Made by a program: the position numbers and the translations under genes. A stretch of DNA of 64,000 nucleotides from the NCBI GenBank assembly GCA_964492485.1, contig CAZBKM010000006.1, positions 1 to 64,000 of the forward strand, read 5' to 3'. Origin of the DNA: UBA5336 sp964492485 (lineage in GTDB: Bacteria > Pseudomonadota > Alphaproteobacteria > Caulobacterales > Hyphomonadaceae). Positions 8,655-16,986 of this stretch are shown piece by piece (position 1 is the first letter of the stretch; each line of letters opens with the position of its first letter). The notes below the pieces were generated by a model, which ran no database searches, was not told where the DNA came from, and was given only the letters and a program-made list of their open reading frames with translations.

Positions 8655-9254
8655 CTCGCCGATCCGGATCGTGTCGCCGGGGCGGACGGGCGTGGACGAG
8701 GTCAGCTCGACCTTGCGTTCGGACTCGCTGCCCGCAGCACGGATAAAGACCACCCGCTTGTTCGCACGGTAGGTGAAGCCCTGGGCCGTGGCGACCGCGT
8801 TCATCACGGTCAGGCCGTTGCTGTAGGGATATTCGCCTGGCTGGTTCACCTCGCCGAGAATGTAGTAGGGGCGATAGTTCGTGACTTCGGCGCTGACCCG
8901 CGGATTGTTGAGATAGCCATTGGCGAGGCGGCGCTCCAGATCGTCCTGGAACTCGCGCACCGACTTGCCTTCCACCGGGATCGTGCCGATCAGGGGCATG
9001 GAGACTTCACCCGCGCCCGACACTTCGAAATCACCCGACAGTTCGGGCTCGCCGAACACGGTGACACGCAACTGGTCGCCGGCGCCTAGCCGATAGTCAC
9101 GATCCGCGCGCGCAGCCGCCATGGCGCCGGTCTCGGTCTCCTGCGCCTCGATCACGGGCGCGGGGCCGCGGGTGGCCTCGGCGCCGGATGCGCAACCCGC
9201 AAGCACGGCCAGGCCCGCCAGAACCAGCACCAGGATCCAATTTGTCCACTTCAT
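8643..9254 (-). CDS. Polysaccharide export lipoprotein (Wza/ExoF-like)
   Basis: A 203-aa secreted lipoprotein: signal peptide with lipobox LAGC at about residue 21, then a polysaccharide-export domain (YRLGAGDQLRVTVFGEPELS; GEVSMPLIGTIPVEG) and one SLBB-type segment (YYILGEVNQPGEYPYSNGLT). It should form or seed the outer-membrane/periplasmic export channel together with the Wzc-like partner encoded 1.8 kb away. At 203 aa it is much shorter than E. coli Wza and resembles single-SLBB alphaproteobacterial forms. It has its own terminator downstream, so it is a separate transcription unit. Its final codons derive from a decayed repeat. Confidence 0.9.
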   Translation of the reverse strand: MKWTNWILVLVLAGLAVLAGCASGAEATRGPAPVIEAQETETGAMAAARADRDYRLGAGDQLRVTVFGEPELSGDFEVSGAGEVSMPLIGTIPVEGKSVREFQDDLERRLANGYLNNPRVSAEVTNYRPYYILGEVNQPGEYPYSNGLTVMNAVATAQGFTYRANKRVVFIRAAGSESERKVELTSSTPVRPGDTIRIGERIF

Positions 9255-9312
9255 CTCGATTACCCCCTTGTTGGTCTCGTTCCGGCCCCCAGCGGCCGGT
9301 CCCTATGGTCGG

Positions 9313-10245
9313 TCATGTGGCGATGAACGACACGTTCGTGCCGGACAGGCAGGCCGCGGTCAGACGGCCGGTCAGGTAGGCCCCCGTGTCCACGCCGATC
9401 CGGCGTCCGTCGCGGTGGGGCGCCTGGATCGGGGTGTGGCCGTGAACGATCATACGGTCGAACAGGCCCGGATCGTTGAGGAAATCGTCGCGGATCCACA
9501 GGAGGTCACGCTCGGCCTGCTGCTCCAGCGGCCGGCCCGGGCGGAGCCCGGCATGGACGAACAGGTAATCGCCAAGCTCGCAATAAAGCTCCAGCTCGCT
9601 CAGGAAATGACGATGAGCCTTTGGCATCAGCGTGTTCAGCCGCTCGCAGGCCTCGCGCCACTCGTCCGGCGAGGTCCGGGCACGCGGCGGTTGCACGCCA
9701 TAGGACATGATGGTCTCCGCCCCACCGAACCGGGCCCATTCGGGGCCGAACTCCGGATCGTTCAGGAACATTTCCAGCGCGCTTTCATGGTTCCCCTTCA
9801 GGAACCTTGTCTCGTAGGCGCTGAGCGCATCGCTGAGCAGAAAATCGATCACATCCTTGGACTGGAACCCCCGGTCCACATAATCGCCGAGGAACACGAT
9901 CACCTTGCGGCGCTCCGGTGCCGCCTCGGCGTCGGCTTCGATCTTCACCATCAGCTGTTTCAGGAGATCGGCCCGGCCGTGAATATCGCCGACAGCATAG
10001 ACCCGTGTGTCCTCGGGCACCGCCGCCTTGCGCACCCGTTCCGGCACCGCCGGTGCCGCCGGTTCGCGGCGCTCGCGCCCACGACGGCGATGGGCAGGTC
10101 GGGTTTCCTCCTCGAGCTCGACCACGAAATCGCGCACACGGTCCCAGGCCGACAACACGCGGTAGCTCGACCAGCGCCAAAGGCGCTCGGCCGTGTTCTG
10201 GATCGCATTTTTCGTCCGCACCAGCACGCAACGGCCCCAGTTCAA
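9313..10245 (-). CDS. Calcineurin-like serine/threonine-type metallophosphatase
   Basis: A 310-aa cytoplasmic phosphatase with the complete PPP-type signature: GDIHGRADLL, VIFLGDYVDRG and FLKGNHESALEMF, then His ligands in IVHGHTPIQAPHRDGRR near the C-terminus. Bacterial PPP enzymes of this kind remove phosphate from proteins or small molecules. Set between two glycan-gene groups, it may oppose a local kinase or act on a sugar phosphate, but that is inference. The start is uncertain: the open frame begins with TTG at 10245, and GTG codons at 10227 and 10221 are alternatives. Confidence 0.85.
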   Translation of the reverse strand: MNWGRCVLVRTKNAIQNTAERLWRWSSYRVLSAWDRVRDFVVELEEETRPAHRRRGRERREPAAPAVPERVRKAAVPEDTRVYAVGDIHGRADLLKQLMVKIEADAEAAPERRKVIVFLGDYVDRGFQSKDVIDFLLSDALSAYETRFLKGNHESALEMFLNDPEFGPEWARFGGAETIMSYGVQPPRARTSPDEWREACERLNTLMPKAHRHFLSELELYCELGDYLFVHAGLRPGRPLEQQAERDLLWIRDDFLNDPGLFDRMIVHGHTPIQAPHRDGRRIGVDTGAYLTGRLTAACLSGTNVSFIAT

Positions 10246-10345
10246 GTCTTGGGCGGCGTCAAACCCGTCTTAGCGACGCCGATCTTCACCATTTGGGACA
10301 GCGGAGCAAGATCCGAACCAACTTCAAATCGCCGCCCCGTTACCA

Positions 10346-11341
10346 CTACATCCGACGTTGGTCCGAAATCTCAAGCGATTCCGACTTGCGTACTGTTTTT
10401 CCTCGGAAATGCGTCCAGAGATTGGCGATCAGTTCAGCCCAGACATGGGGCGGGGACCACCAGCAGGCCGCGAAGGCCACGGGATTGCGGGCCTGCACCG
10501 CTTCGATCATCCGGACCCAGACCCATTTGCGCCGGGACAGCCGCATATGCGCAAGCAGCGCCTCGCGATCCTCACCGGTCAACCTGTGGGCGGCGAGCAG
10601 ACGCCTGTCGGCCCGGTAGACCTGCTCCAGGACCACAGCCCTGTGCCGCCTGCTTAGGCTGCCCGGTGTGTCGTGCGCCCAATAGCCCTGGGGATCGACG
10701 AGGCCGAAGCGCGCCCCGGCCAGAAGCGCGCGGGCATAGAGGTCGAAATCCTCGCCGAGCCTCATATCCGGGTCGTAGGTCAGCCCGTGACGGTCCAGGA
10801 AAGCGCGGCGCATCAGAGGCTTCAGGAAGCCCAGCTCACGCCCGGGGCCGCAGACCGTGAACAGGTTCTCCCTGCAGAACCGCGTGAAGTCGAGCTCCAT
10901 CACGCCGATCTCCGTGTCGCGCCAATGGCGCCGCGCCGCCTGCGGACGCTGCCAGTCGCCAAGTCGCCACAGATCGTCGCCGACCATGTCCCAGCCCCGC
11001 TGCACGGCCAGTGCATGCAGTTTTGCCAGGCGGTCGGGCGACATCCGGTCGTCGGCATCCAGCGGGGTGATCCAGGGCGCGCGGGCCTGCGACAGGGCAA
11101 GGTTTCGGGCCGCCGACGGGCCGGCATTGACCGGCTGACGCAGCAGCCGCAGGCGCGGGTCCCCCTTGCCGGCCGCCTCGACCACAGCGGTGGTGCCGTC
11201 GCTGGAGGCATCGTCGACCACGATGACCTCCACCGGAAGACTTTGGGCCAGCGCGCTCTCCACCGCTGCGCCGACATGGCCGGCGCCATTGTAGACGGCG
11301 ATGAGAACGCTCACCAAAGGCGGTTCCGGCGGTCGGTTCAT
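10346..11341 (-). CDS. Family 2 glycosyltransferase
   Basis: A GT-A transferase of 331 aa starting PLVSVLIAVYNGAGHVGAAV, with VEVIVVDDASSDGT, GPSAARNLALSQARAPW and the acidic metal site TPLDADDRMSPDR near residue 95. It is similar in layout to the GT2 at 70-1077, which suggests duplication within the locus. The ATG at 11341 overlaps the upstream GT2 stop as ATGA; the open frame runs further upstream, but only inside that gene. It should contribute one linkage of the exopolysaccharide or a related surface glycan. Donor and acceptor are not readable. Confidence 0.86.
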   Translation of the reverse strand: MNRPPEPPLVSVLIAVYNGAGHVGAAVESALAQSLPVEVIVVDDASSDGTTAVVEAAGKGDPRLRLLRQPVNAGPSAARNLALSQARAPWITPLDADDRMSPDRLAKLHALAVQRGWDMVGDDLWRLGDWQRPQAARRHWRDTEIGVMELDFTRFCRENLFTVCGPGRELGFLKPLMRRAFLDRHGLTYDPDMRLGEDFDLYARALLAGARFGLVDPQGYWAHDTPGSLSRRHRAVVLEQVYRADRRLLAAHRLTGEDREALLAHMRLSRRKWVWVRMIEAVQARNPVAFAACWWSPPHVWAELIANLWTHFRGKTVRKSESLEISDQRRM

Positions 11342-12294
11342 GGTGTGCCGGCCCCAGCGTTGGCGGGACGGGCATACTCTTCCAGGCGCCGGTCGAAGGC
11401 GAAGTCGATCATGCCGCGTCCACGCTGGACGGTGTAGATCCGGCGGGCGACCCCGGGGGTCATGCGCCCAAGCGCCAGCAACCAGGTCAGGACGAGCAGG
11501 CCACCCCCGGCCACGATCCGGGCGACGCCCTGCCCCAGCGCGGAGAGACGCGGATGGCGCAACCCGCCCCGCCGGGCGAACATCAGCGCATCGGTCAGCC
11601 CGCCGCGACGCCACCTGCGCTTGAGCCAGGCAAGTTCGGTACGCGCCAGGGGCACGATCTCGAAGGTGACCGCCCGCGTGGTGTTCTCGAGCCTGCCGCC
11701 GCACTGCAGCAACATGTCGAAGAACAGCGTGTCCTCGCCGCCCACCATGGACAGGCTGGGATCGAAGCGCAGACCCAGCTCGCGCACCGTCGGCACATGG
11801 ATCAGGCAGTTGCAGGTCGCGCCGGTGATCCGGCGTGGGCCGTCACGGTCGATGGGGATCGAGTGGAAATCTCCCGACAGGACCCAGTTCGGCGTGCCAT
11901 TCGGATACACGGCCTTCACCGGCCCGAATACTGCGCCCGCACCGGTCAGCCGCCAGCGGTCCCACAGGCCCGCGATCCAGCCTGGGTGGGGAAGTTCGTC
12001 ATCATCGATGAAGGCGATCAGGTCTGCCTCGGCGCATGTCTCCAGGGCGCGGTTGCGCACATGGGAAACACCGGGCCGGGGCTCGTGGACGTAGCGGATC
12101 GGCAGCGCGGGCGCGTCGGCCTGGGCGGCGCGCACGACCGTCTCGGCGCGGCCGTCGCGATTGTTGTCGATGACAAGCACCGAGACCGACACGGCGTCGC
12201 GCGGCGGCAGTTCCAGTTCGTTGAACGCTTCCAGCAGGGCGCCCAGCGACGCATTGCGGTCATAGGTGGGAACACAGATCACGAGGGATTTCAT
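11338..12294 (-). CDS. Family 2 glycosyltransferase with C-terminal membrane segment
   Basis: A 318-aa protein opening with SLVICVPTYDRNASLGALLE. It has VLVIDNNRDG and GVSHVRNRALE, then the donor/metal site IAFIDDDELPHPGW near residue 100. The acceptor-side motif VGGEDTLFFDMLLQCGG is GT2-like (ED acid-base pair). A hydrophobic segment near residue 275 (GGGLLVLTWLLALG) probably holds it to the inner membrane. I place the start at ATG 12294; longer in-frame versions run into the divergent promoter region. It is first of a coupled gene pair (ATGA overlap) and faces away from the ParA gene. Confidence 0.84.
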   Translation of the reverse strand: MKSLVICVPTYDRNASLGALLEAFNELELPPRDAVSVSVLVIDNNRDGRAETVVRAAQADAPALPIRYVHEPRPGVSHVRNRALETCAEADLIAFIDDDELPHPGWIAGLWDRWRLTGAGAVFGPVKAVYPNGTPNWVLSGDFHSIPIDRDGPRRITGATCNCLIHVPTVRELGLRFDPSLSMVGGEDTLFFDMLLQCGGRLENTTRAVTFEIVPLARTELAWLKRRWRRGGLTDALMFARRGGLRHPRLSALGQGVARIVAGGGLLVLTWLLALGRMTPGVARRIYTVQRGRGMIDFAFDRRLEEYARPANAGAGTP

Positions 12295-12483
12295 CGCAGG
12301 GCGCCCCGCAGGCTGTGATCGCAACGCAGTTTGCAGTTGGCGTCCATCATGCATGGGGTGCGAGCAAACGCCATGCCGACCTGCACGAAGGTAACCCGTG
12401 GCGGTCACAGACGCGACTTCGGCTTGAACGCACCGTCCGGAGCGCATAGCAACGTCGTCTCGGAGCCGGGGGAGAATGCGCGC

Positions 12484-13410
12484 ATGTCGGGGTCCGCACA
12501 CATCACCGCCGTTGCGAACCTGAAGGGCGGTGTGGGCAAATCCACCACGACAGTGATGCTGGCCGACGGCCTGGCCTATTTCTATGGGCTCGACGTTCTG
12601 GTGATCGACCTCGACGCGCAGGCCAATTCCAGCCAGATCCTTCTGGCGGAGCGGGGGCTCCAGGCGGCGGCCGACCAGGGCAAGGGCGCAGACCGGCTGC
12701 TGGCCCAGTTCATCAAGGGCGAGGCGCCGGCAGCGGGCCCGTTCATCATACCCAATGCCGTATCGATCGAGGAGCTGCGCCGGGCCGAAGAGGCCGACGA
12801 GCGTCTCGGCTGGATATCTGCGCTGCCCTCGCACCCGCAATTGCGGCTGAGCGAGATGTCACTGGAGGAGGACTGGTACGGGACCCGCGGCACGCCGTCG
12901 ACGCTGGCCAACGCCCTGACCGAGCATGTGCGCGAGGCGCTGAAGCCGCTGCGATCCCTCTACGACGTGATCCTGATCGACTGCCCGCCGCATCTCTCTC
13001 CGCTGGCGCGCGCCGCCCTGGCGACGGCCGATTTCTACATCATGCCAACGCTTGCCGACCCCGTTTCGGTCTGGGGCACGAAACAGTTCTCCGAATGGGT
13101 CACACAGCACGTGACGCCTGACCTGCCGGAACGGAACTTCGTCATGATCACCCGGTTTCGGAACACGGCCATCGCGCGTCAGATCGAACAGGAGCTTCGC
13201 GACGTCTATCTGCGCGACCGCTTCTTCGGCACCACGATCCCGGAAAGCGCCAGTGTCCTGAAGGCGATGGACCGTCCGGGCTACGACAGTTACAACACGT
13301 TTCGGGGGAAATACGGTTCGGTTCGAGGGGACGTGCGCCGGCTGGCCGGGCGCTATGCCGAATTCGTCAGGGTGAGGACGGGTGAGGAATGGAAAGCGGT
13401 AAGGGACTAG
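12484..13410 (+). CDS. Orphan ParA/MinD-family ATPase
   Basis: A 308-aa cytoplasmic P-loop ATPase with the deviant Walker A NLKGGVGKSTTT (about residues 13-24), switch LVIDLDAQANSS and Walker B DVILIDCPPHLSPLARAAL. Such ATPases position DNA or protein cargo by binding the nucleoid in their ATP form. An insertion of about 60 residues after the first switch separates it from chromosomal ParA. The ATG at 12484 has GGAG 9-10 bases upstream. There is no parB or parS in the window. Instead a small gene overlaps its 3' end by 22 bp. The neighbours are polysaccharide genes, so cargo other than plasmid DNA is plausible. Confidence 0.87.
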   Translation: MSGSAHITAVANLKGGVGKSTTTVMLADGLAYFYGLDVLVIDLDAQANSSQILLAERGLQAAADQGKGADRLLAQFIKGEAPAAGPFIIPNAVSIEELRRAEEADERLGWISALPSHPQLRLSEMSLEEDWYGTRGTPSTLANALTEHVREALKPLRSLYDVILIDCPPHLSPLARAALATADFYIMPTLADPVSVWGTKQFSEWVTQHVTPDLPERNFVMITRFRNTAIARQIEQELRDVYLRDRFFGTTIPESASVLKAMDRPGYDSYNTFRGKYGSVRGDVRRLAGRYAEFVRVRTGEEWKAVRD

Positions 13411-13760
13411 ACGCTGTCGAGTATCTCGACCGCTTCTTCGAGGAGTTGCGCTCGGAGGTGCGGGCGAACCCGGCCTTTGCCAACCGCCTGGTCAAGGCGC
13501 TGGGCGGACAGGTCGTGTTCGACGAATCCCGAAAGGGTGACATTCTCAACCCGCTGGTCGTGGCCGCGTCGGAGACCGAAGACGGCTTTCGGCGCCTGTT
13601 TGCCGGCATGAGCTCTTCGGAACTGCGCCGCCTGCTCAAGGATTACAACCTGGCCACCGCGGTGGACTGGCGCGGCCTGAAACAGCCGGCGCTCCTGGAA
13701 CTCCTGATCCGCCGCGCACGCGACAAGGTCGCCGAACGCCACAGCGTCCGTCCCGGCTGA
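13389..13760 (+). CDS. Small protein overlapping the ParA-like gene; function unknown
   Basis: A 123-aa protein with no recognised catalytic motif. It is predicted helical: an N-terminal segment YLDRFFEELRSEV, a middle with LNPLVVAASETEDGFRRLFA, and a C-terminal LKQPALLELLIRRARDKVAER. A central SSSELRRLLKDYNLA stretch recalls short helix-extended-loop-helix DNA- or RNA-binding modules, but I cannot assign one. The start lies inside the ParA-like gene (22-bp overlap, GAGG before the ATG), so the two are almost surely co-translated. Small genes in this position often encode the cargo adaptor or ATPase stimulator of a ParA-type system; that role is inferred from context only. Confidence 0.72.
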   Translation: MESGKGLDAVEYLDRFFEELRSEVRANPAFANRLVKALGGQVVFDESRKGDILNPLVVAASETEDGFRRLFAGMSSSELRRLLKDYNLATAVDWRGLKQPALLELLIRRARDKVAERHSVRPG

Positions 13761-13861
13761 GGCAGGCGCGTCGCCTGGCCCAATGTCCCTGCGGCGGACG
13801 CGCCCCAACCGGACACGGCCACCCTCACGACCCGTGTGACCGGCCCCGTCCCGGATCCCGT

Positions 13862-15775
13862 TCAGTTTCCCACAGGCTCGCAGACCGGCGGCAGGCCTGG
13901 CCCGTCCAGTGCCCGCCCGCCGCTTCGCCGGCAGATGGCATCGGCGCGCCCCATGACATCGAGGGCAAACAGATCGGCATTCGGCTCGCCACTGGACGCG
14001 AACCGCTCCGTCACCGGATACTTCACCAGATCCTCGAAATCGGCCCGACAGGTGAAGGTACACGCATAGCCAGGCTCGCCCCGCGGCCGCGACGATGGGG
14101 CGGGACGGGCCGGAGTTGGAACCGTGCGTTCCACGACGCCGTCGCCTTCAGGCTCTGGCGCTGGCGCTGGCGCTGGCGCTGGCTCCGGCTGCGGCGATGG
14201 CACCGCGGCCGCCGTGTCTGCCGGGGGCGGCGCAACCTGTTCGTCAGACGTCGTCGGCGCCATGGCGTCGATGCGTGACGCAGCCTCGTCCGATGGCGCC
14301 GGCGCGACCGTCACGGCGTCCGACGGCGCAGCATCCCCGTTGGGTGTCCCGTCGTCGCCCTCGCCGACGACCGCGCTGGCCAGGACGCGGGACCGATCCG
14401 TCGGCTCGCGAGCGGCCGGTGCTGCGCGGACGGACTCCTCGGCCTCCCGGGGGTCGGGCCGGTCAGGGTCGACCGTCTCGAAACCGGCCGGGAACGCGCC
14501 ATTCGGCCCCAGGGCCAGGATCAGCCGGTCCGCATCGCCGGTCACCGCGTCGGTCACCGCACCGCCAGCAAACACCGTCCCGCGTTCATCTACCCGCATG
14601 TCTTCCAGGCGCGCCCGGATCCGGTTTTCCCGCCGCACCAGAAGATCCGGCCTGCCATCGGCACCGAAGCGGGCATACAGCGCTTCCCGTGCGCCTCGGC
14701 GACCCTGGGGCTCGGCCAGGACGTGTAGCCGGCCCGTCGCATCGGCTCTGACCAGATGGCTGCCCACAGGGGTGAGCGTCGGCAAATCGCGCGCCCAGAT
14801 CGGCTGCCCGAGCGGGTCGAGCTTCAGCACCTGCGACTCCGCTCCGGCCACCAGCACGGCGACACCGTCGTCGACAACGGACAAGTCCGCCACGCGGGTG
14901 GCCACGCCCCCGGCCACATTGCGCCGCCAGGCCTCGCCGCCCCTACGGTCGAACCGGGCCACGACGATCATCCGCCGGGCGCCGCTGTCGACAGAAAAGG
15001 CGGCCAGCGCACCGCCGGTGCCGTCATCGGCCAGGACCAGCCCCTGCTCCGATGCCGCGCTGACAGGCAGGTCCGTCCGCCACAGCATCCGCCCCTGGCC
15101 GTCGAGCCGCATCAGTCGCACATCGCCAGCCTGGTAGGCATCTGCCAGGGCGAGCACCACGTCGCCATTGTCGGCCGGCGCGATCTGCGCCCAGGCCGTG
15201 TCGCGCACCCGTTCATAGCGCCGGGACCAGATCCGGTTTCCGCCCGGTCCGACTTCCGCAAGGGTCAACGCATCGCCCTGCCAGACCGTGACATAGGCCC
15301 CGCCCCTCTCGCTGAGGCGCACATCGGAAACGTGCCCCTCCGGAGCCGGCAGTTCGGTACGTGCCAGAACCTCGCCGTCACGACTCATCTCCAGGCGCAG
15401 GGCATTGGAGGGATCGTCGGGATTGAGCCCGAAACTCACGCCACCGACAATGAGGGTCCGGTCGTCGACCAGGCGCAAGGAGACGATCTTGTCAAAGGCA
15501 CTGCCGCCTGACACGTGTGACCAGGCTGCCACCGGCGCCAGCGGTCCTCGGTCGGGTCCGCTCGTCCGCGTGGGCCAGGTAAGGTTCGCGACGCCATCGG
15601 TCACGGTGCCAATGACACGGTCCCCATACATCGGTCCGGTCACAAGCGCCGCCACCGCCAGCACGGCGACGAGCTTGCCCGTCACGCTGGCGCGCACGCC
15701 GCGAACGATCACGACCAGTAGAGACCTGAGAAGTCGTCCCACACGCGCCCCCGGCTGCCCCCGCTGAAGAGTCAC
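13862..15775 (-). CDS. Membrane-anchored periplasmic propeller-like protein with Pro/Ala linker; function unknown
   Basis: A 637-aa protein. A transmembrane helix (about residues 33-50) precedes a 380-residue region of repeated short beta units (GEVLARTELPAPEGHVSD; GRMLWRTDLPV; GGEAWRRNVAGG; GQPIWARDLPT) like PQQ-type propeller blades. A Pro/Ala/Asp linker (about 440-570) with an Ala-Pro run coded by a hexanucleotide repeat follows. The last 65 residues carry four cysteines (YACTFTCRAD, AICRRS, PVCEPVG) that may form disulphides. The start is GTG at 15775. It converges with the small gene after the ParA-like ATPase. No enzyme motif is visible; a scaffold or surface-binding role is a guess. 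Confidence 0.65.
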   Translation of the reverse strand: MTLQRGQPGARVGRLLRSLLVVIVRGVRASVTGKLVAVLAVAALVTGPMYGDRVIGTVTDGVANLTWPTRTSGPDRGPLAPVAAWSHVSGGSAFDKIVSLRLVDDRTLIVGGVSFGLNPDDPSNALRLEMSRDGEVLARTELPAPEGHVSDVRLSERGGAYVTVWQGDALTLAEVGPGGNRIWSRRYERVRDTAWAQIAPADNGDVVLALADAYQAGDVRLMRLDGQGRMLWRTDLPVSAASEQGLVLADDGTGGALAAFSVDSGARRMIVVARFDRRGGEAWRRNVAGGVATRVADLSVVDDGVAVLVAGAESQVLKLDPLGQPIWARDLPTLTPVGSHLVRADATGRLHVLAEPQGRRGAREALYARFGADGRPDLLVRRENRIRARLEDMRVDERGTVFAGGAVTDAVTGDADRLILALGPNGAFPAGFETVDPDRPDPREAEESVRAAPAAREPTDRSRVLASAVVGEGDDGTPNGDAAPSDAVTVAPAPSDEAASRIDAMAPTTSDEQVAPPPADTAAAVPSPQPEPAPAPAPAPEPEGDGVVERTVPTPARPAPSSRPRGEPGYACTFTCRADFEDLVKYPVTERFASSGEPNADLFALDVMGRADAICRRSGGRALDGPGLPPVCEPVGN

Positions 15776-16142
15776 AGCCTACTGCTTCCCAACGCCAGCA
15801 AGGATTGGTCCAAATGGCCAATCCCATTCGGCGCCAATGTGATGCAAACTCGATACGCGAGCAATTCTTTAGTCGATATGACTCGCGAGGCCATTCGAAT
15901 ACTGTGTTGTTTTAGCACGGCCTGCCTGAATTGGTCGCAGGGATTCACCTGAATGGTGAAAACAGGCTTCGTTACGCGACAGGTAGGTCCGGTCGGCTGG
16001 TGCGTTTTTGCCTGGACGAACCCCGATGCGGGCAACCGCCCACCGGCCGCACAGCCCCCGCGGCGCCGCGCGCAAGCCGACCAGGGTCATGTCGATGCGC
16101 ATCGTCCTGACACGAACCGTTCCCGCTTCGCGCGCACATGCC
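15776..16142. other. Intergenic region without a recognisable gene
   Basis: This 367-bp stretch is AT-richer than its surroundings between 15840 and 15960. It holds two small inverted repeats, GATTGG/CCAATC near 15802-15822 and TTCACC/GGTGAA near 15946-15962. Short open frames here show no ribosome site or family features. The promoter of the propeller gene at 15775 must lie here. Confidence 0.5.
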
Positions 16143-16877
16143 CTATCGGGCCACACGCCGCGCCAGGACGAGCCATTCGCGATTGCCGTCACCACCGGAG
16201 ATCGGGCTGTCGCACCACGCCTCGGCAGCCCAGCCTTCGCCAGCCAGCCAGTCGGTGAACCGGGCGCGCGCGGTCTGCACCGCGGGGCCGTCGCGTACAA
16301 CGCCCCCCTTGCCCACATGGGCCCGGCCGACCTGGAATTGCGGCTTGAACAGTGCGATCAGCACGCCATCCCTGGCCGCCAGACGCAGCGCCGGGCCGAG
16401 AGCCTTCTCAAGGCCGATGAAACTCAGATCGCAGACCATGCCATCCGGTGGCCGGCTCAGCATGTCCGGCGTCAGATGGCGGGCGTCGGTGTGCTCGAGG
16501 CAGCGCACACGGGCATCGGCCGCCAGGCGCGGATGCATCTGCCCATGACCCACATCCACAGCGGTCACATGCGCAGCGCCCCTCTGGAGCAGGACATCGG
16601 TGAACCCGCCGGTCGATGCGCCAAGGTCGAGCGCGTGCCAGCCGGCAACGTCAATCCCGAAGGCGTCCAGTGCGTGAGCAAGTTTCACTCCGCCGCGCGA
16701 CACATAAGCGTGCGCCGGGGACGCCTCCAGCCTTGCACCTTCGTCGACCCGCTCGCCTGGACGGCGCACGGGGATGCCGTCGGCGCACACGCTGCCCGCC
16801 TCGATCGCGGCGCGCGCGGCGCTCCGGCTCTCGAAAAAGCCACGCTGCACAAGAAGGATATCGGCGCGTTCCCGCAT
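16143..16877 (-). CDS. tlyA: TlyA-family rRNA 2'-O-methyltransferase
   Basis: A 244-aa cytoplasmic enzyme expected to methylate ribose 2'-OH groups in 16S and/or 23S rRNA. Residues 1-60 form an S4 RNA-binding domain (RADILLVQRGFFESRSAARA). The Rossmann methyltransferase domain has the SAM loop ALDLGASTGGFTDVLL, then VTAVDVGHGQMHPRL and VCDLSFIGLEKAL with the catalytic-type Asp/Lys context (LFKPQFQVGR). The length fits the family. The product is often annotated as hemolysin from older work; the methyltransferase reading is better supported. In many alphaproteobacteria tlyA follows dxs; here it is divergent from sodC, 109 bp away. Confidence 0.93.
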   Translation of the reverse strand: MRERADILLVQRGFFESRSAARAAIEAGSVCADGIPVRRPGERVDEGARLEASPAHAYVSRGGVKLAHALDAFGIDVAGWHALDLGASTGGFTDVLLQRGAAHVTAVDVGHGQMHPRLAADARVRCLEHTDARHLTPDMLSRPPDGMVCDLSFIGLEKALGPALRLAARDGVLIALFKPQFQVGRAHVGKGGVVRDGPAVQTARARFTDWLAGEGWAAEAWCDSPISGGDGNREWLVLARRVAR

Positions 16878-16986
16878 CGCGATCTCCGCAATTGCCGTTC
16901 CGGACCGCGCGCCTGTCTACAGTCCGCACCTTTAAGTCGCGCGCCGGGCTCTATATCGTGGCGAAACGCAACAGGGGAAAGACATC

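Noticed and set aside
12484..13410. Plasmid or integrated-element partition gene
   Set aside because: No parB, replication, integrase or tRNA-bounded element nearby, and flanking genes are ordinary chromosomal or glycan genes.
15772..16035. An 87-codon minus-strand frame between the propeller gene and tlyA
   Set aside because: No ribosome site, no family features, and an AT-richer composition that looks intergenic.
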